Below are positions 26,746 through 41,400 of a stretch of DNA of 64,000 bases, piece after piece. The stretch's first letter is position 1. Each line of letters begins with the position of its first letter. Both the position numbers and the translations under genes were made by a program. The stretch covers positions 427,501 through 491,500 of the forward strand of contig JAODUO010000189.1 in assembly GCA_025642075.2 (NCBI GenBank), given 5' to 3'. Under the pieces are notes generated by a model. That model was not told where the DNA came from. It saw only the letters and a list, made by a program, of their open reading frames with translations, and ran no database searches. Source of the stretch: Ridgeia piscesae. Taxonomy: Eukaryota; Annelida; Polychaeta; Sabellida; Siboglinidae.

Positions 26746-27849
26746 CTGGTCTGGGGATGACTAATCATCATCAGTGATTCACTTAGAATGGACACATATC
26801 AACAAGTGACACAACTTGAAACATCTGTAATCATTCTATATACACAACTGCCAGTGGCAGTTCCAATTGGCACCATCAAGACAACAGCAGGGCACGAACC
26901 TGCATAAATATGTTTAGAAAACTATAATACAACACCTGAATTCTCAAGTATCAATACTCTGTACATAATACTCTGAACATAATTAGACTATGGTATGCAT
27001 ATAGACAGATACTAACTTCACCAGCTGTCCAGTGATTAATTGTTCCAATGTCACTCATTTATTGTTACCTATCACTAAAAATAACGACGTTAGGTTTGAT
27101 AAGCAAACACAGCCCGTTTCTCACCCTCAATGCTGTGCAGGCGTATATTAGACTGGCACTGGGCACAGAATTATGGTGAAGCTCTTGCCTGCTGCATCCC
27201 TAACTTATATCTCGTCCATACTGGGAACTACATTGGTGAGGTGCGAGGTATTTTGTTTACCATTCCCCGTGTATTGTTTATCAAAACATGTTGACATGAA
27301 AAAGTGGTCCTATCAGACGACATCAAATTTATGACACAACACTAATTTCCTAGTCATTGTGAGACATTAGAAGGTGTCGCATTAATGGGCACAGCTTAAA
27401 ATAAAATCTCAAATTAATTGAAACATTTACTTTTGTGTATATATGACTTTTTAGAAGAAATCATTCTGTAATTTTCTCCTACTGCCGATAAGACAAACTA
27501 TGGACCTCTTGCAACAACTGTGACATTAGCATCTAGATCACATTGTTTACATCACAAGTTTGACATTACAAGTTTGACATACTCATATTCAACCGCTCTA
27601 ATATCCCCACACAAAATGTACACGTGCAACTTATAGATCTGTCTGACTGCCATCATCAGCTGATTTCAATAACGTCTGCTATGGTGTTGTGGCCAGGAAG
27701 ATTCTATAGAAATTAGCAGAGTGGGTCAACAAGTAAACCATGTCATCATCCCAGCAACTTTCACTCAGCCGTACTGACTTTGGGAGGTAAACACGCATAT
27801 ATTAGTGACCAAAACAACTGAAAATTATATTATCCGCATATGTCAGGTA

Positions 27850-28150
27850 AAACAATGGTCCTGTTCATGGACCATGATCTCTCATGCCAGCTTCAGGACC
27901 ATGGTCCATCATATACCAGCTCATGGGCAGCAGCCCCTCATATGCCAGTTCATGGACCATGGTCTCACATATGCCAGCTTGTGGACTGTGTGGTCCAACA
28001 CCTGCCCGGTTGAGGAGTCACTGATACACCATGTTTAAACTCATAGACCATGGTCCACCATGTGCCACCTGACGGACCGTGGTCCATAATGTTCCACTTC
28101 ATAGACCAGTGAGTTAGTTAGTCTACCATGTGCCAACTCATGGACCACAG
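27850..28150. repeat. degenerate CATGGACCATGGTC tandem repeat of about 30-38 bp
   Basis: Variants of CATGGACCATGGTC with CATATGCCAGCT recur about nine times with irregular spacing. Confidence 0.75.
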
Positions 28151-28237
28151 CCCACCTGTGGATACAAAACAAAACAAAACAACCTTCTAGTCAACACTGT
28201 ATGTACAGTGTACATGCCTCTCTCTCAGTGACAAATG

Positions 28238-28287
28238 TATGGCACGACACAGCACGGCACGGCACGGCACGGCACGGCACAGCACGG
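28238..28287. repeat. (CACGG)n pentanucleotide repeat
   Basis: About nine CACGG/CACAG units. Confidence 0.9.
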
Positions 28288-29252
28288 AGTGATGATATAA
28301 ACAAGAGGCTTGTTGTTGACTAGAAACAACAATACACACAGACTGAGGTATACTTTAACAAACATGTCCTGGTCATCTGTAACATCTGGTTCCATCTGTA
28401 ACATCTGGTTCCATCTGGTTCCATCTGTCATCAAGACTGGATTGATTCAACAGCAAACTTTCTGTAATAATTATAGCAAACTTGACACCTTTGAATGAGA
28501 TTACACTGTCAAATATAATTGTCATCAGAAACATGGAGTTCTCTAAGCACTGCAACCGAATCTAAAATCAACAACACTGCTTCTCTTTGTAGCAAAGTTA
28601 GTGTTAATTAACATCCATGTTACTGTAATAAATTTATAATATACAATTTATGTATAACTTGGATCATTACACAATTCTAACGATTACAGCTGCTGCACAC
28701 AGTAATCAATTTCAATAACTTAGTCACATTTGACACTGACCCCAACTAAAATTACATCCATATGTCTGTCCATATCTCATACACAAAATATTAACATTCA
28801 CAACATTTCCTCCAATTCAGATTCTGTCCCATACACCAGGCAACATACAGAGACATTACACACTACTGTAAACAGCAACACACTCATGTACAAAGGTTTT
28901 ACAAGCATTCTTGCTAGAATGACAGCTTCTGAGCTTCAAATTGCTGGCTATAGCTGGCAGACGTGATGCCCTGCAACCACTACGCTTGTTCTACCCGTGA
29001 GATCAATGTCAATTGCTTTTCAGACACTTCAGTCGAGCCTCTACCGAGACAACTCTACCACCACACACTTTCCAGCAACACTCTCAGACAGGGCCAGGTT
29101 GTGACTCTGGGCGCAACTGCTACTGGCTGCATTACCAACTGATGTGCGAGCACATGTAAACGTTTTTGACACAGTAAGCACTACCGATGAGTTGGGTAGA
29201 CCACGTCTGTAGATTCGTATTTCTTTCTTTCCCTTCAGGTTCTTAGTTCCCT

Positions 29253-29404
29253 TCATAACGTGTACTTCTTCCTGCGTCCCTTTCCCTTCATGTGTTTCAT
29301 TCTCAGCCGCTCCAAGTCAGACTTGTTCTTTACGACAAACTGAATCTCCTCAACACTTGTGTCAACTGCATAGAACACGTTGCCGCGGTCAGGAATCTCA
29401 AGTT
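29253..29404 (-). CDS. Rgl: Rgl exon 14, end of RA domain and C-terminus, TGA stop
   Basis: Acceptor ATGTTGCAG. It encodes [15 protein letters not shown], then [16 protein letters not shown] and a very basic tail ending RRKKYTL before TGA at 29253-29255. This matches the family ending ELVIPD..NVFYAM and the last RA strand (FVLRKK). The acceptor lies only a few bases from the first unit of the 43-bp array, so the intron end is built from repeat sequence. I see no convincing poly(A) signal close downstream. Confidence 0.95.
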
Positions 29405-32400
29405 CTGCAACATACAATGTCCTGTGTCACATCTAGTCTCTACTGTCCACCAACACACAATGTCCTGTGTCACATCTAGTCTCTACTGTCTACCAACACA
29501 CAATGTCCTGTGTCACATCTAGTCTCTAATCTCCACCAACACAGTGTCCTGTGTCGCATCTAGTCTCTACTCTCCACCAACACACAATGTTCTGTGTCAC
29601 ATCTAGTCTCTACTGTTCACCAACACACAATGTCCCGTGTCACATCTAGACTCTACTGTCCACCAACACACAATGTCCTGTGTCACATCTAGTCTCTACT
29701 GTCCACCAACACACAATGTCCCGTGTCACATCTAGACTCTACTGTCCACCAACACACAATGTCCCGTGTCACATCTAGACTCTACTGTCCACCAACATAC
29801 AATGTCCTGTGTCACATCTAGTCTCTACTGTCCACCAACATACAATGTCCCGTGTCACATCTAGACTCTACTGTTCACCAACATACAATGTCCTGTGTCA
29901 CATCTAGTCTCTACTGTCCACCAACATACAATGTCCTGTGTCACATCTAGACTCTACTGTCCACCAACACACAATGTCCCGTGTCACATCTAGACTCTAC
30001 TGTCCACCAACATACAATGTCCTGTGTCACATCTAGTCTCTACTGTCCACCAACATACAATGTCCCGTGTCACATCTAGTCTCTACTGTCCACCAACACA
30101 CAATGTCCTGTGTCACATCTAGTCTCTACTGTCCACCAACATACAATGTCCTGTGTCACATCTAGACTCTACTATCCACCAACACACAATGTCCCGTGTC
30201 ACATCTAGTCTCTACTGTCCACCAACATACAATGTCCTGTGTCACATCTAGTCTCTACTGTCCACCAACATACAATGTCCTGTGTCACATCTAGTCTCTA
30301 CTGTCCACCAACATACAGTGTCCTGTGTCACATCTAGACTCTACTGTCCACCAACACACAATGTCCTGTGTCACATCTAGTCTCTACTGTCCACCAACAT
30401 ACAATGTCCTGTGTCACATCTAGACTCTACTATCCACCAACACACAATGTCCCGTGTCACATCTAGACTCTACTGTCCACCAACACACAATGTCCCGTGT
30501 CACATCTAGACTCTACTATCCACCAACACACAATGTCCTGTGTCACATCTAGTCTCTACTGTCCACCAACATACAATGTCCTGTGTCACATCTAGACTCT
30601 ACTATCCACCAACACACAATGTCCCGTGTCACATCTAGTCTCTACTGTTCACCAACACACAATGTCCTGTGTCACATCTAGACTCTACTGTCCACCAACA
30701 CACAATGTCCCGTGTCACATCTAGACTCTACTGTCCACCAACACACAATGTCCTGTGTCACATCTAGTCTCTACTGTCCACCAACACACAATGTCCTGTG
30801 TCACATCTAGACTCTACTATCCACCAACACACAATGTCCCGTGTCACATCTAGACTCTACTGTCCACCAACACACAATGTCCCGTGTCACATCTAGTCTC
30901 TACTGTCCACCAACACACAATGTCCCGTGTCACATCTAGTCTCTACTGTTCACCAACACACAATGTCCCGTGTCACATCTAGTCTCTACTGTTCACCAAC
31001 ACACAATGTCCCGTGTCACATCTAGACTCTACTGTTCACCAACACACAATGTCCTGTGTCACATCTAGACTCTACTGTTCACCAACACACAATGTCCCGT
31101 GTCACATCTAGACTCTACTGTCCACCAACACACAATGTCCCGTGTCACATCTAGTCTCTACTGTCCACCAACACACAATGTCCCGTGTCACATCTAGTCT
31201 CTACTGTTCACCAACACACAATGTCCCGTGTCACATCTAGTCTCTACTGTTCACCAACACACAATGTCCCGTGTCACATCTAGACTCTACTGTCCACCAA
31301 CATACAATGTCCTGTGTCACATCTAGTCTCTACTGTCCACCAACATACAATGTCCCGTGTCACATCTAGTCTCTACTATCCACCAACATACAATGTCCTG
31401 TGTCACATCTAGACTCTACTGTTCACCAACATACAATGTCCTGTGTCACATCTAGACTCTACTGTCCACCAACACACAATGTCCTGTGTCACATCTAGTC
31501 TCTACTGTCCACCAACATACAATGTCCTGTGTCACATCTAGACTCTACTATCCACCAACACACAATGTCCCGTGTCACATCTAGACTCTACTGTCCACCA
31601 ACACACAATGTCCCGTGTCACATCTAGACTCTACTATCCACCAACACACAATGTCCTGTGTCACATCTAGTCTCTACTGTCCACCAACATACAATGTCCT
31701 GTGTCACATCTAGACTCTACTGTCCACCAACACACAATGTCCTGTGTCACATCTAGACTCTACTATCCACCAACATACAATGTCCCGTGTCACATCTAGT
31801 CTCTACTGTTCACCAACACACAATGTCCTGTGTCACATCTAGACTCTACTGTCCACCAACACACAATGTCCCGTGTCACATCTAGACTCTACTGTCCACC
31901 AACACACAATGTCCTGTGTCACATCTAGTCTCTACTGTTCACCAACATACAATGTCCTGTGTCACATCTAGACTCTACTATCCACCAACATACAATGTCC
32001 TGTGTCACATCTAGTCTCTACTGTCCACCAACACACAATGTCCCGTGTCACATCTAGTCTCTACTGTCCACCAACACACAATGTCCCGTGTCACATCTAG
32101 ACTCTACTGTCCACCAACATACAATGTCCTGTGTCACATCTAGACTCTACTATCCACCAACACACAATGTCCTGTGTCACATCTAGTCTCTACTGTCCAC
32201 CAACACACAATGTCCTGTGTCACATCTAGACTCTACTATCCACCAACACACAATGTCCTGTGTCACATCTAGACTCTACTGTCCACCAACACACAATGTC
32301 CTGTGTCACATCTAGACTCTACTATCCACCAACACACAATGTCCTGTGTCACATCTAGTCTCTACTGTCCACCAACACACAATGTCCTGTGTCACATCTA

Positions 32401-35400
32401 GTCTCTACTGTCCACCAACACACAATGTCCCGTGTCACATCTAGACTCTACTGTCCACCAACATACAATGTCCCGTGTCACATCTAGACTCTACTATCCA
32501 CCAACACACAATGTCCTGTGTCACATCTAGTCTCTACTGTCCACCAACACACAATGTCCTGTGTCACATCTAGACTCTACTATCCACCAACACACAATGT
32601 CCTGTGTCACATCTAGACTCTACTGTCCACCAACACACAATGTCCTGTGTCACATCTAGACTCTACTGTCCACCAACACACAATGTCCTGTGTCACATCT
32701 AGTCTCTACTGTCCACCAACACACAATGTCCTGTGTCACATCTAGACTCTACTATCCACCAACACACAATGTCCTGTGTCACATCTAGACTCTACTGTCC
32801 ACCAACATACAATGTCCCGTGTCACATCTAGACTCTACTATCCACCAACACACAATGTCCTGTGTCACATCTAGTCTCTACTATCCACCAACACACAATG
32901 TCCTGTGTCACATCTAGACTCTACTGTCCACCAACATACAATGTCCCGTGTCACATCTAGACTCTACTGTCCACCAACACACAATGTCCTGTGTCACATC
33001 TAGACTCTACTGTCCACCAACACACAATGTCCCGTGTCACATCTAGACGCTACTGTCCACCAACACACAATGTCCCGTGTCACATCTAGTCTCTACTATC
33101 CACCAACATACAATGTCCTGTGTCACATCTAGACTCTACTATCCACCAACACACAATGTCCTGTGTCACATCTAGTCTCTACTGTCCACCAACATACAAT
33201 GTCCTGTGTCACATCTAGACTCTACTATCCACCAACACACAATGTCCTGTGTCACATCTAGTCTCTACTATCCACCAACACACAATGTCCTGTGTCACAT
33301 CTAGTCTCTACTGTCCACCAACATACAATGTCCCGTGTCACATCTAGTCTCTACTATCCACCAACATACAATGTCCTGTGTCACATCTAGACTCTACTAT
33401 CCACCAACACACAATGTCCTGTGTCACATCTAGACTCTACTGTCCACCAACACACAATGTCCTGTGTCACATCTAGACTCTACTGTCCACCAACACACAA
33501 TGTCCTGTGTCACATCTAGTCTCTACTGTCCACCAACACACAATGTCCTGTGTCACATCTAGACTCTACTATCCACCAACACACAATGTCCTGTGTCACA
33601 TCTAGACTCTACTATCCACCAACACACAATGTCCTGTGTCACATCTAGACTCTACTGTCCACCAACATACAATGTCCCGTGTCACATCTAGACTCTACTA
33701 TCCACCAACATACAATGTCCCGTGTCACATCTAGACTCTACTATCCACCAACATACAATGTCCTGTGTCACATCTAGTCTCTACTGTCCACCAACACACA
33801 ATGTCCTGTGTCACATCTAGACTCTACTATCCACCAACATACAATGTCCCGTGTCACATCTAGACTCTACTATCCACCAACATACAATGTCCCGTGTCAC
33901 ATCTAGACTCTACTATCCACCAACACACAATGTCCCGTGTCACATCTAGACTCTACTATCCACCAACATACAATGTCCTGTGTCACATCTAGTCTCTACT
34001 GTTCACCAAGATACAATGTCCTGTGTCACATCTAGACTCTACTATCCACCAACATACAATGTCCTGTGTCACATCTAGTCTCTACTGTTCACCAAGATAC
34101 AATGTCCTGTGTCACATCTAGACTCTACTATCCACCAACATACAATGTCCTGTGTCACATCTAGTCTCTACTGTTCACCAACATACAATGTCCTGTGTCA
34201 CATCTAGTCTCCACTCTCCACCAACACACAATGTCCTGTGTCACATCTAGTCTCTACTGTTCACCAACACACAATGTCCTGTGTCACATCTAGACTCTAC
34301 TATCCACCAACACACAATGTCCTGTGTCACATCTAGTCTCCACTCTCCACCAACACACAATGTCCTGTGTCACATCTAGTCTCTACTGTCCACCAACATA
34401 CAATGTCCTGTGTCACATCTAGTCTCTACTATCCACCAACATACAATGTCCTGTGTCACATCTAGTCTCTACTATCCACCAACATACAATGTCCTGTGTC
34501 ACATCTAGTCTCTACTATCCACCAACATACAATGTCCTGTGTCACATCTAGTCTCTACTATCCACCAACACACAATGTCCCGTGTCACATCTAGACTCTA
34601 CTGTCCACCAACACACAATGTCCCGTGTCACATCTAGTCTCTACTGTTCACCAACACACAATGTCCTGTGTCACATCTAGTCTCTACTGTCCACCAACAT
34701 ACAATGTCCTGTGTCACATCTAGTCTCTACTGTCCACCAACACACAATGTCCTGTGTCACATCTAGTCTCCACTCTCCACCAACACACAATGTCCCGTGT
34801 CACATCTAGTCTCTACTGTTCACCAACACACAATGTCCTGTGTCACATCTAGTCTCTACTGTCCACCAACATACAATGTCCTGTGTCACATCTAGTCTCT
34901 ACTGTCCACCAACATACAATGTCCTGTGTCACATCTAGTCTCTACTGTTTTACAAAACCACTTCCAAGTGCACAAATCAGAACAACAATGCCACATAATC
35001 TTGCAATCATTAGGGGTTACAAACTGGCCAACATTGCCACTGGTGTTTCAATGATGACTTCTTTCTTTTAAATTCTGTGTAAATGAGCAAGAACACAGTG
35101 AGAAGAATCGTGGGAGTGAAGAGAGCACATAAGAGAAGAATGGACGAACTGACAGTGGAGGTTGGAGTGTAGGAAAGTGTTAAGAAGAAACTGGTGTGGA
35201 CTAGGCTGATATGGGCCAGACATGTGGACAGAATAGGAGATGATAAATTTGCAAAGAGAGGAGATGCTCAGAAAGTGGAGGGGAAAAGGAGGCCAGGAAG
35301 ACCAAGAATGCGATGGGAGGACTGGGTTAAGAAAAGATCTGGAAAGAGTGGGAGGAGAATGGAGAACAACAGCAAAAGACAGAAGGAGTTGGAGACTGGT

Positions 35401-38400
35401 TACAGAGAATGTAGTGAGAGAAAAGTGACGGGGGGAAAGAAAAGATGACAGTAACCATGGCAACCTCACCCCTGACAACAGGGACAACAAGAGGTGACAA
35501 CATTGCGCCCCAGTGTCGGTCCGTTCCTTAGACTCACCCTTGTCAGGCAGGATCTGGAAAATGACAAAGTCTTCTGGCTTGCCCTCTACACCAAATTTGC
35601 TAAGGATCTTCTGTGTGACGATCTTTGTGTGGTCACTGTTATTGACCTACAACAAACACAAGTGACCAGTCAGATGTTGGTCTAACACATGTATCGACAC
35701 AAACTCTACATATCAGTAAGAACTGTCCTCAGGATGAAAATCTTCAAAGATGCATAGTAACACTTTCTACAGCACCTACATCCTTGCAAATTCAAGCTCA
35801 GAGGAGCAACAAACAGAATTGTTTGGCATAATCATAAACAGGGAGAGACAAGAGTCATCATTGGAGCATGGAACTGGCAAAAATATATGCTGGAAAAGCA
35901 ATTTCAAAGAAATATGTTTTATTGAGTTTTTTTATGAAAGGTGGCTAGTTTCAGAAGATTTAATTGTAATAGAGAGATGATTACAGATTGCTTGATCAGC
36001 TACAGAGAACACCTATATTAATTTTAGGAACAAAACATTATAGTTTTTATAATACTTATAACAGGATCAATCAGTTAATCGATGCAATATTTTAGTAGAA
36101 CGTTTGGAAAAGTTGATGGCAATTGTAAACTGTAGATATTTCAAATGTAAGGTTTCGTGATTGAAATGCCCAGAGGTACCGTGACATGTGGGGAGACATT
36201 GTACACACTGTCATTACAAGGACACATGGGGGGTGGCTGACTCGGTAAGTGTCTCACTAACCATGATGCTCTTGTACATGTTGCCATGGTGATTCTCTGT
36301 CGTGTCAAAGACGACCTTGACGACGTGGAAGTCTGGTGACGACAGACTCGCCCACGTCAGACTGGAGCTGCTGTCTGTGGACGGGAGGTTACTCACCGAG
36401 CGGGAATGGTGCAGCTGGAAGACACAAACACACTGCAGGTGATCACAGAACACACGAACACATCACCAGGTGACAAATGTACTTGAAGAGGTCACAACAG
36501 ATGAACATATCACCCCGTCACAAACACATTCGAGGAGATCACAACAGTTGACTACACAACCCAGTAACAACAACATTGCAGGAGGTCACAACAGTTGACT
36601 ACACAACCCAGTAACAACAACATTGCAGGAGGTCACAACAGTTGACTACACAACCCAGTAACAACAACATTGCAGGAGGTCACAACAGTTGACTACACAA
36701 CCCAGTAACAACAACATTGCAGGAGGTCACAACAGTTGACTACACAACCCAGTAACAACAACATTGCAGGAGGTCACAACAGTTGACTACACAACCCAGT
36801 AACAACAACATTGCAGGAGGTCACAACAGTTGACTACACAACCCAGTAACAACAACATTGCAGGAGGTCACAACAGTTGACTACACAACCCAGTAACAAC
36901 AACATTGCAGGAGATCACAACAGTTGACTACACAACCCAGTAACAACAACATTGCAGGAGGTCACAACAGTTGACTACACAACCCAGTAACAACAACATT
37001 GCAGGAGATCACAACAGTTGACTACACAACCCAGTAACAACAACATTGCAGGGGGTCACAACAGTTGACTACACAACCCAGTAACAACAACATTGCAGGA
37101 GATCACAACAGTTGACTACACAACCCAGTAACAACAACATTGCAGGAGGTCACAACAGTTGACTACACAACCCAGTAACAACAACATTGCAGGAGATCAC
37201 AACAGTTGACTACACAACCCAGTAACAACAACATTGCAGGAGGTCACAACAGTTGACTACACAACCCAGTAACAACAACATTGCAGGAGATCACAACAGT
37301 TGACTACACAACCCAGTAACAACAACATTGCAGGAGATCACAACAGTTGACTACACAACCCAGTAACAACAACATTGCAGGAGATCACAACAGTTGACTA
37401 CACAACCCAGTAACAACAACATTGCAGGAGGTCACAACAGTTGACTACACAACCCAGTAACAACAACATTGCAGGAGGTCACAACAGTTGACTACACAAC
37501 CCAGTAACAACAACATTGCAGGAGATCACAACAGTTGACTACACAACCCAGTAACAACAACATTGCAGGAGATCACAACAGTTGACTACACAACCCAGTA
37601 ACAACAACATTGCAGGAGGTCACAACAGTTGACTACACAACCCAGTAACAACAACATTGCAGGAGGTCACAACAGTTGACTACACAACCCAGTAACAACA
37701 ACATTGCAGGAGATCACAACAGTTGACTACACAACCCAGTAACAACAACATTGCAGGAGATCACAACAGTTGACTACACAACCCAGTAACAACAACATTG
37801 CAGGAGATCACAACAGTTGACTACACAACCCAGTAACAACAACATTGCAGGAGGTCACAACAGTTGACTACACAACCCAGTAACAACAACATTGCAGGAG
37901 GTCACAACAGTTGACTACACAACCCAGTAACAACAACATTGCAGGAGATCACAACAGTTGACTACACAACCCAGTAACAACAACATTGCAGGAGATCACA
38001 ACAGTTGACTACACAACCCAGTAACAACAACATTGCAGGAGGTCACAACAGTTGACTACACAACCCAGTAACAACAACATTGCAGGAGATCACAACAGTT
38101 GACTACACAACCCAGTAACAACAACATTGCAGGAGATCACAACAGTTGACTACACAACCCAGTAACAACAACATTGCAGGAGGTCACAACAGTTGACTAC
38201 ACAACCCAGTAACAACAACATTGCAGGAGATCACAACAGTTGACTACACAACCCAGTAACAACAACATTGCAGGAGATCACAACAGTTGACTACACAACC
38301 CAGTAACAACAACATTGCAGGAGGTCACAACAGTTGACTACACAACCCAGTAACAACAACATTGCAGGAGGTCACAACAGTTGACTACACAACCCAGTAA

Positions 38401-41400
38401 CAACAACATTGCAGGAGATCACAACAGTTGACTACACAACCCAGTAACAACAACATTGCAGGAGATCACAACAGTTGACTACACAACCCAGTAACAACAA
38501 CATTGCAGGAGGTCACAACAGTTGACTACACAACCCAGTAACAACAACATTGCAGGAGATCACAACAGTTGACTACACAACCCAGTAACAACAACATTGC
38601 AGGAGGTCACAACAGTTGACTACACAACCCAGTAACAACAACATTGCAGGAGGTCACAACAGTTGACTACACAACCCAGTAACAACAACATTGCAGGAGG
38701 TCACAACAGTTGACTACACAACCCAGTAACAACAACATTGCAGGAGGTCACAACAGTTGACTACACAACCCAGTAACAACAACATTGCAGGAGGTCACAA
38801 CAGTTGACTACACAACCCAGTAACAACAACATTGCAGGAGATCACAACAGTTGACTACACAACCCAGTAACAACAACATTGCAGGAGATCACAACAGTTG
38901 ACTACACAACCCAGTAACAACAACATTGCAGGAGGTCACAACAGTTGACTACACAACCCAGTAACAACAACATTGCAGGAGATCACAACAGTTGACTACA
39001 CAACCCAGTAACAACAACATTGCAGGAGGTCACAACAGTTGACTACACAACCCAGTAACAACAACATTGCAGGAGGTCACAACAGTTGACTACACAACCC
39101 AGTAACAACAACATTGCAGGAGGTCACAACAGTTGACTACACAACCCAGTAACAACAACATTGCAGGAGGTCACAACAGTTGACTACACAACCCAGTAAC
39201 AACAACATTGCAGGAGGTCACAACAGTTGACTACACAACCCAGTAACAACAACATTGCAGGAGATCACAACAGTTGACTACACAACCCAGTAACAACAAC
39301 ATTGCAGGAGATCACAACAGTTGACTACACAACCCAGTAACAACAACATTGCAGGAGGTCACAACAGTTGACTACACAACCCAGTAACAACAACATTGCA
39401 GGAGATCACAACAGTTGACTACACAACCCAGTAACAACAACATTGCAGGAGGTCACAACAGTTGACTACACAACCCAGTAACAACAACATTGCAGGAGGT
39501 CACAACAGTTGACTACACAACCCAGTAACAACAACATTGCAGGAGGTCACAACAGTTGACTACACAACCCAGTAACAACAACATTGCAGGAGGTCACAAC
39601 AGTTGACTACACAACCCAGTAACAACAACATTGCAGGAGGTCACAACAGTTGACTACACAACCCAGTAACAACAACATTGCAGGAGGTCACAACAGTTGA
39701 CTACACAACCCAGTAACAACAACATTGCAGGAGGTCACAACAGTTGACTACACAACCCAGTAACAACAACATTGCAGGAGGTCACAGTACATAAACATTT
39801 CGCCCGGTGACAAAGGCACATGAAGAAATCACAACAAATGAACACATAACCCTGTCACAAACACACTCAAAGAGGTCACAACAGAGAAACACATGACCCA
39901 CTAACAAAGACATTGCTGGTGTTCACAGTACATTAACACATCACCCAGTGTTAACACATTGCAGGAGACTATAACTAACACACTCGTTATCCAGTAATAA
40001 ACATATTGCAAAAAATCACAGCAGATGAACACACGAACCAATGGCAAACACACTACATGAGATCGCAACATACACATCACCCTGTCACACACTTATGGGT
40101 GATATAAAAGGGTACAAGTACCCAATGTAAATGGGTGACTACTAAGGGAACAATTGAAAAAATTACACTTTAGTGTGACTGACTTCAGATGGTACAACTG
40201 ATCAATTTATACTTACGGTGACAAAGTGACCAATTTACACTATAGGGGACACCAGGTGGTTCAACTGGCAATTATACTTGCTAGGGTGATATCAAAGAGT
40301 ATAATGGACCAATTTACACTCAGGGTCAACTTATATGGTACTGGTCAGTTTATACTTAGGGTGACAACAGATGGTACAACTGACCAAATTGACACTGACA
40401 AATTTACACTTTGGGGTGACAACTGACGGCACAACTAACCAATTTACACCTTGGTTGTCATCTGAGTGTACAACAGAGAGACTTGCCAACTAACTGACAC
40501 AGGTGTCATGCCAAGTAGGTGAAGTGTAGTTACATGTTGGTGACTTACTGGCGGCCGCGCGGCAGTGGGTGGAGACTGAGGCTCTGGACTAGGGAAGACA
40601 CTGTTGACGGAGAGGGTGTCGGGACAGATGCAGGGTGTGGAGCCGCCCAGGCTCGTGGAGATGGACGACCCACTTGTGCTGCTCACCATAGGCAGCAGGG
40701 GGCGACGGGGGGAGAAGAACCCCAGACTGAAAGAACAAGAACAAGATGTTTATTTGTTGACCCCAAAATAAGTACATGAATTCAATAATCATCAGGTGAA
40801 ACAGAAACAAAACGTCACACATCTGTAATTTAAAACAGTGAAATGGGGGTCAGTGACTCCTGTTAAGACTGAAAAGTCGCTATCACAGGAGCCACTAGTA
40901 GTAATTATACATTTAGTTAACCTCTCGATATACGTATGTATAGTAATTATTACGTCAAAAGTATTTTTTTCTTCAATACGATTTGTTTTCTCTTAATAGT
41001 TTATTCTATCTCTGATGCATGTGTACATGCTTCTCTGTAATATAAGTAAGTAGAAATAATTAAGTAACAATAAAAAATACATATAACATTTCATTGCATC
41101 TATCCATATATGTGCATATTAAAATTCTAATGACTTTGTGTATTAAACTGACATGTGTAACAATTATATATTGTACATACGTTTTGATATTTTTGTAAGA
41201 GATACATTTTAAAGTAATACGCAAAGATTGGTTACATCATTTCATCAATGTGTGCAGTGTCACAGTGTCAGATTGTATACAACTGTAGTAGCAGTACAGT
41301 GTAGTGATATTTTATTCACAACAATATGTCATAAAAGAGGAGCACAAGAACGAAATTGTACATGTGCAGTCATCTTATTTCCATAGTGGACCTCTATAAA

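Larger units (their letters stand above)
26750..29252. other. region downstream of Rgl; no further gene seen
   Basis: Probably includes the Rgl 3' UTR (just below 29253). I found no close poly(A) signal on the minus strand. Contents noted separately: a 27850-28150 repeat, (CACGG)n at 28238-28287 and a short TCTGGTTCCATCTG repeat at 28382-28428. Confidence 0.5.

Noticed and set aside
35494..35685. Plus-strand frame over 35494-35685
   Set aside because: Antisense shadow of Rgl exon 13.
29410..39785. CRISPR-like direct repeats (43- and 47-bp arrays)
   Set aside because: Units are contiguous with no spacers, and the arrays lie in introns of an animal gene.
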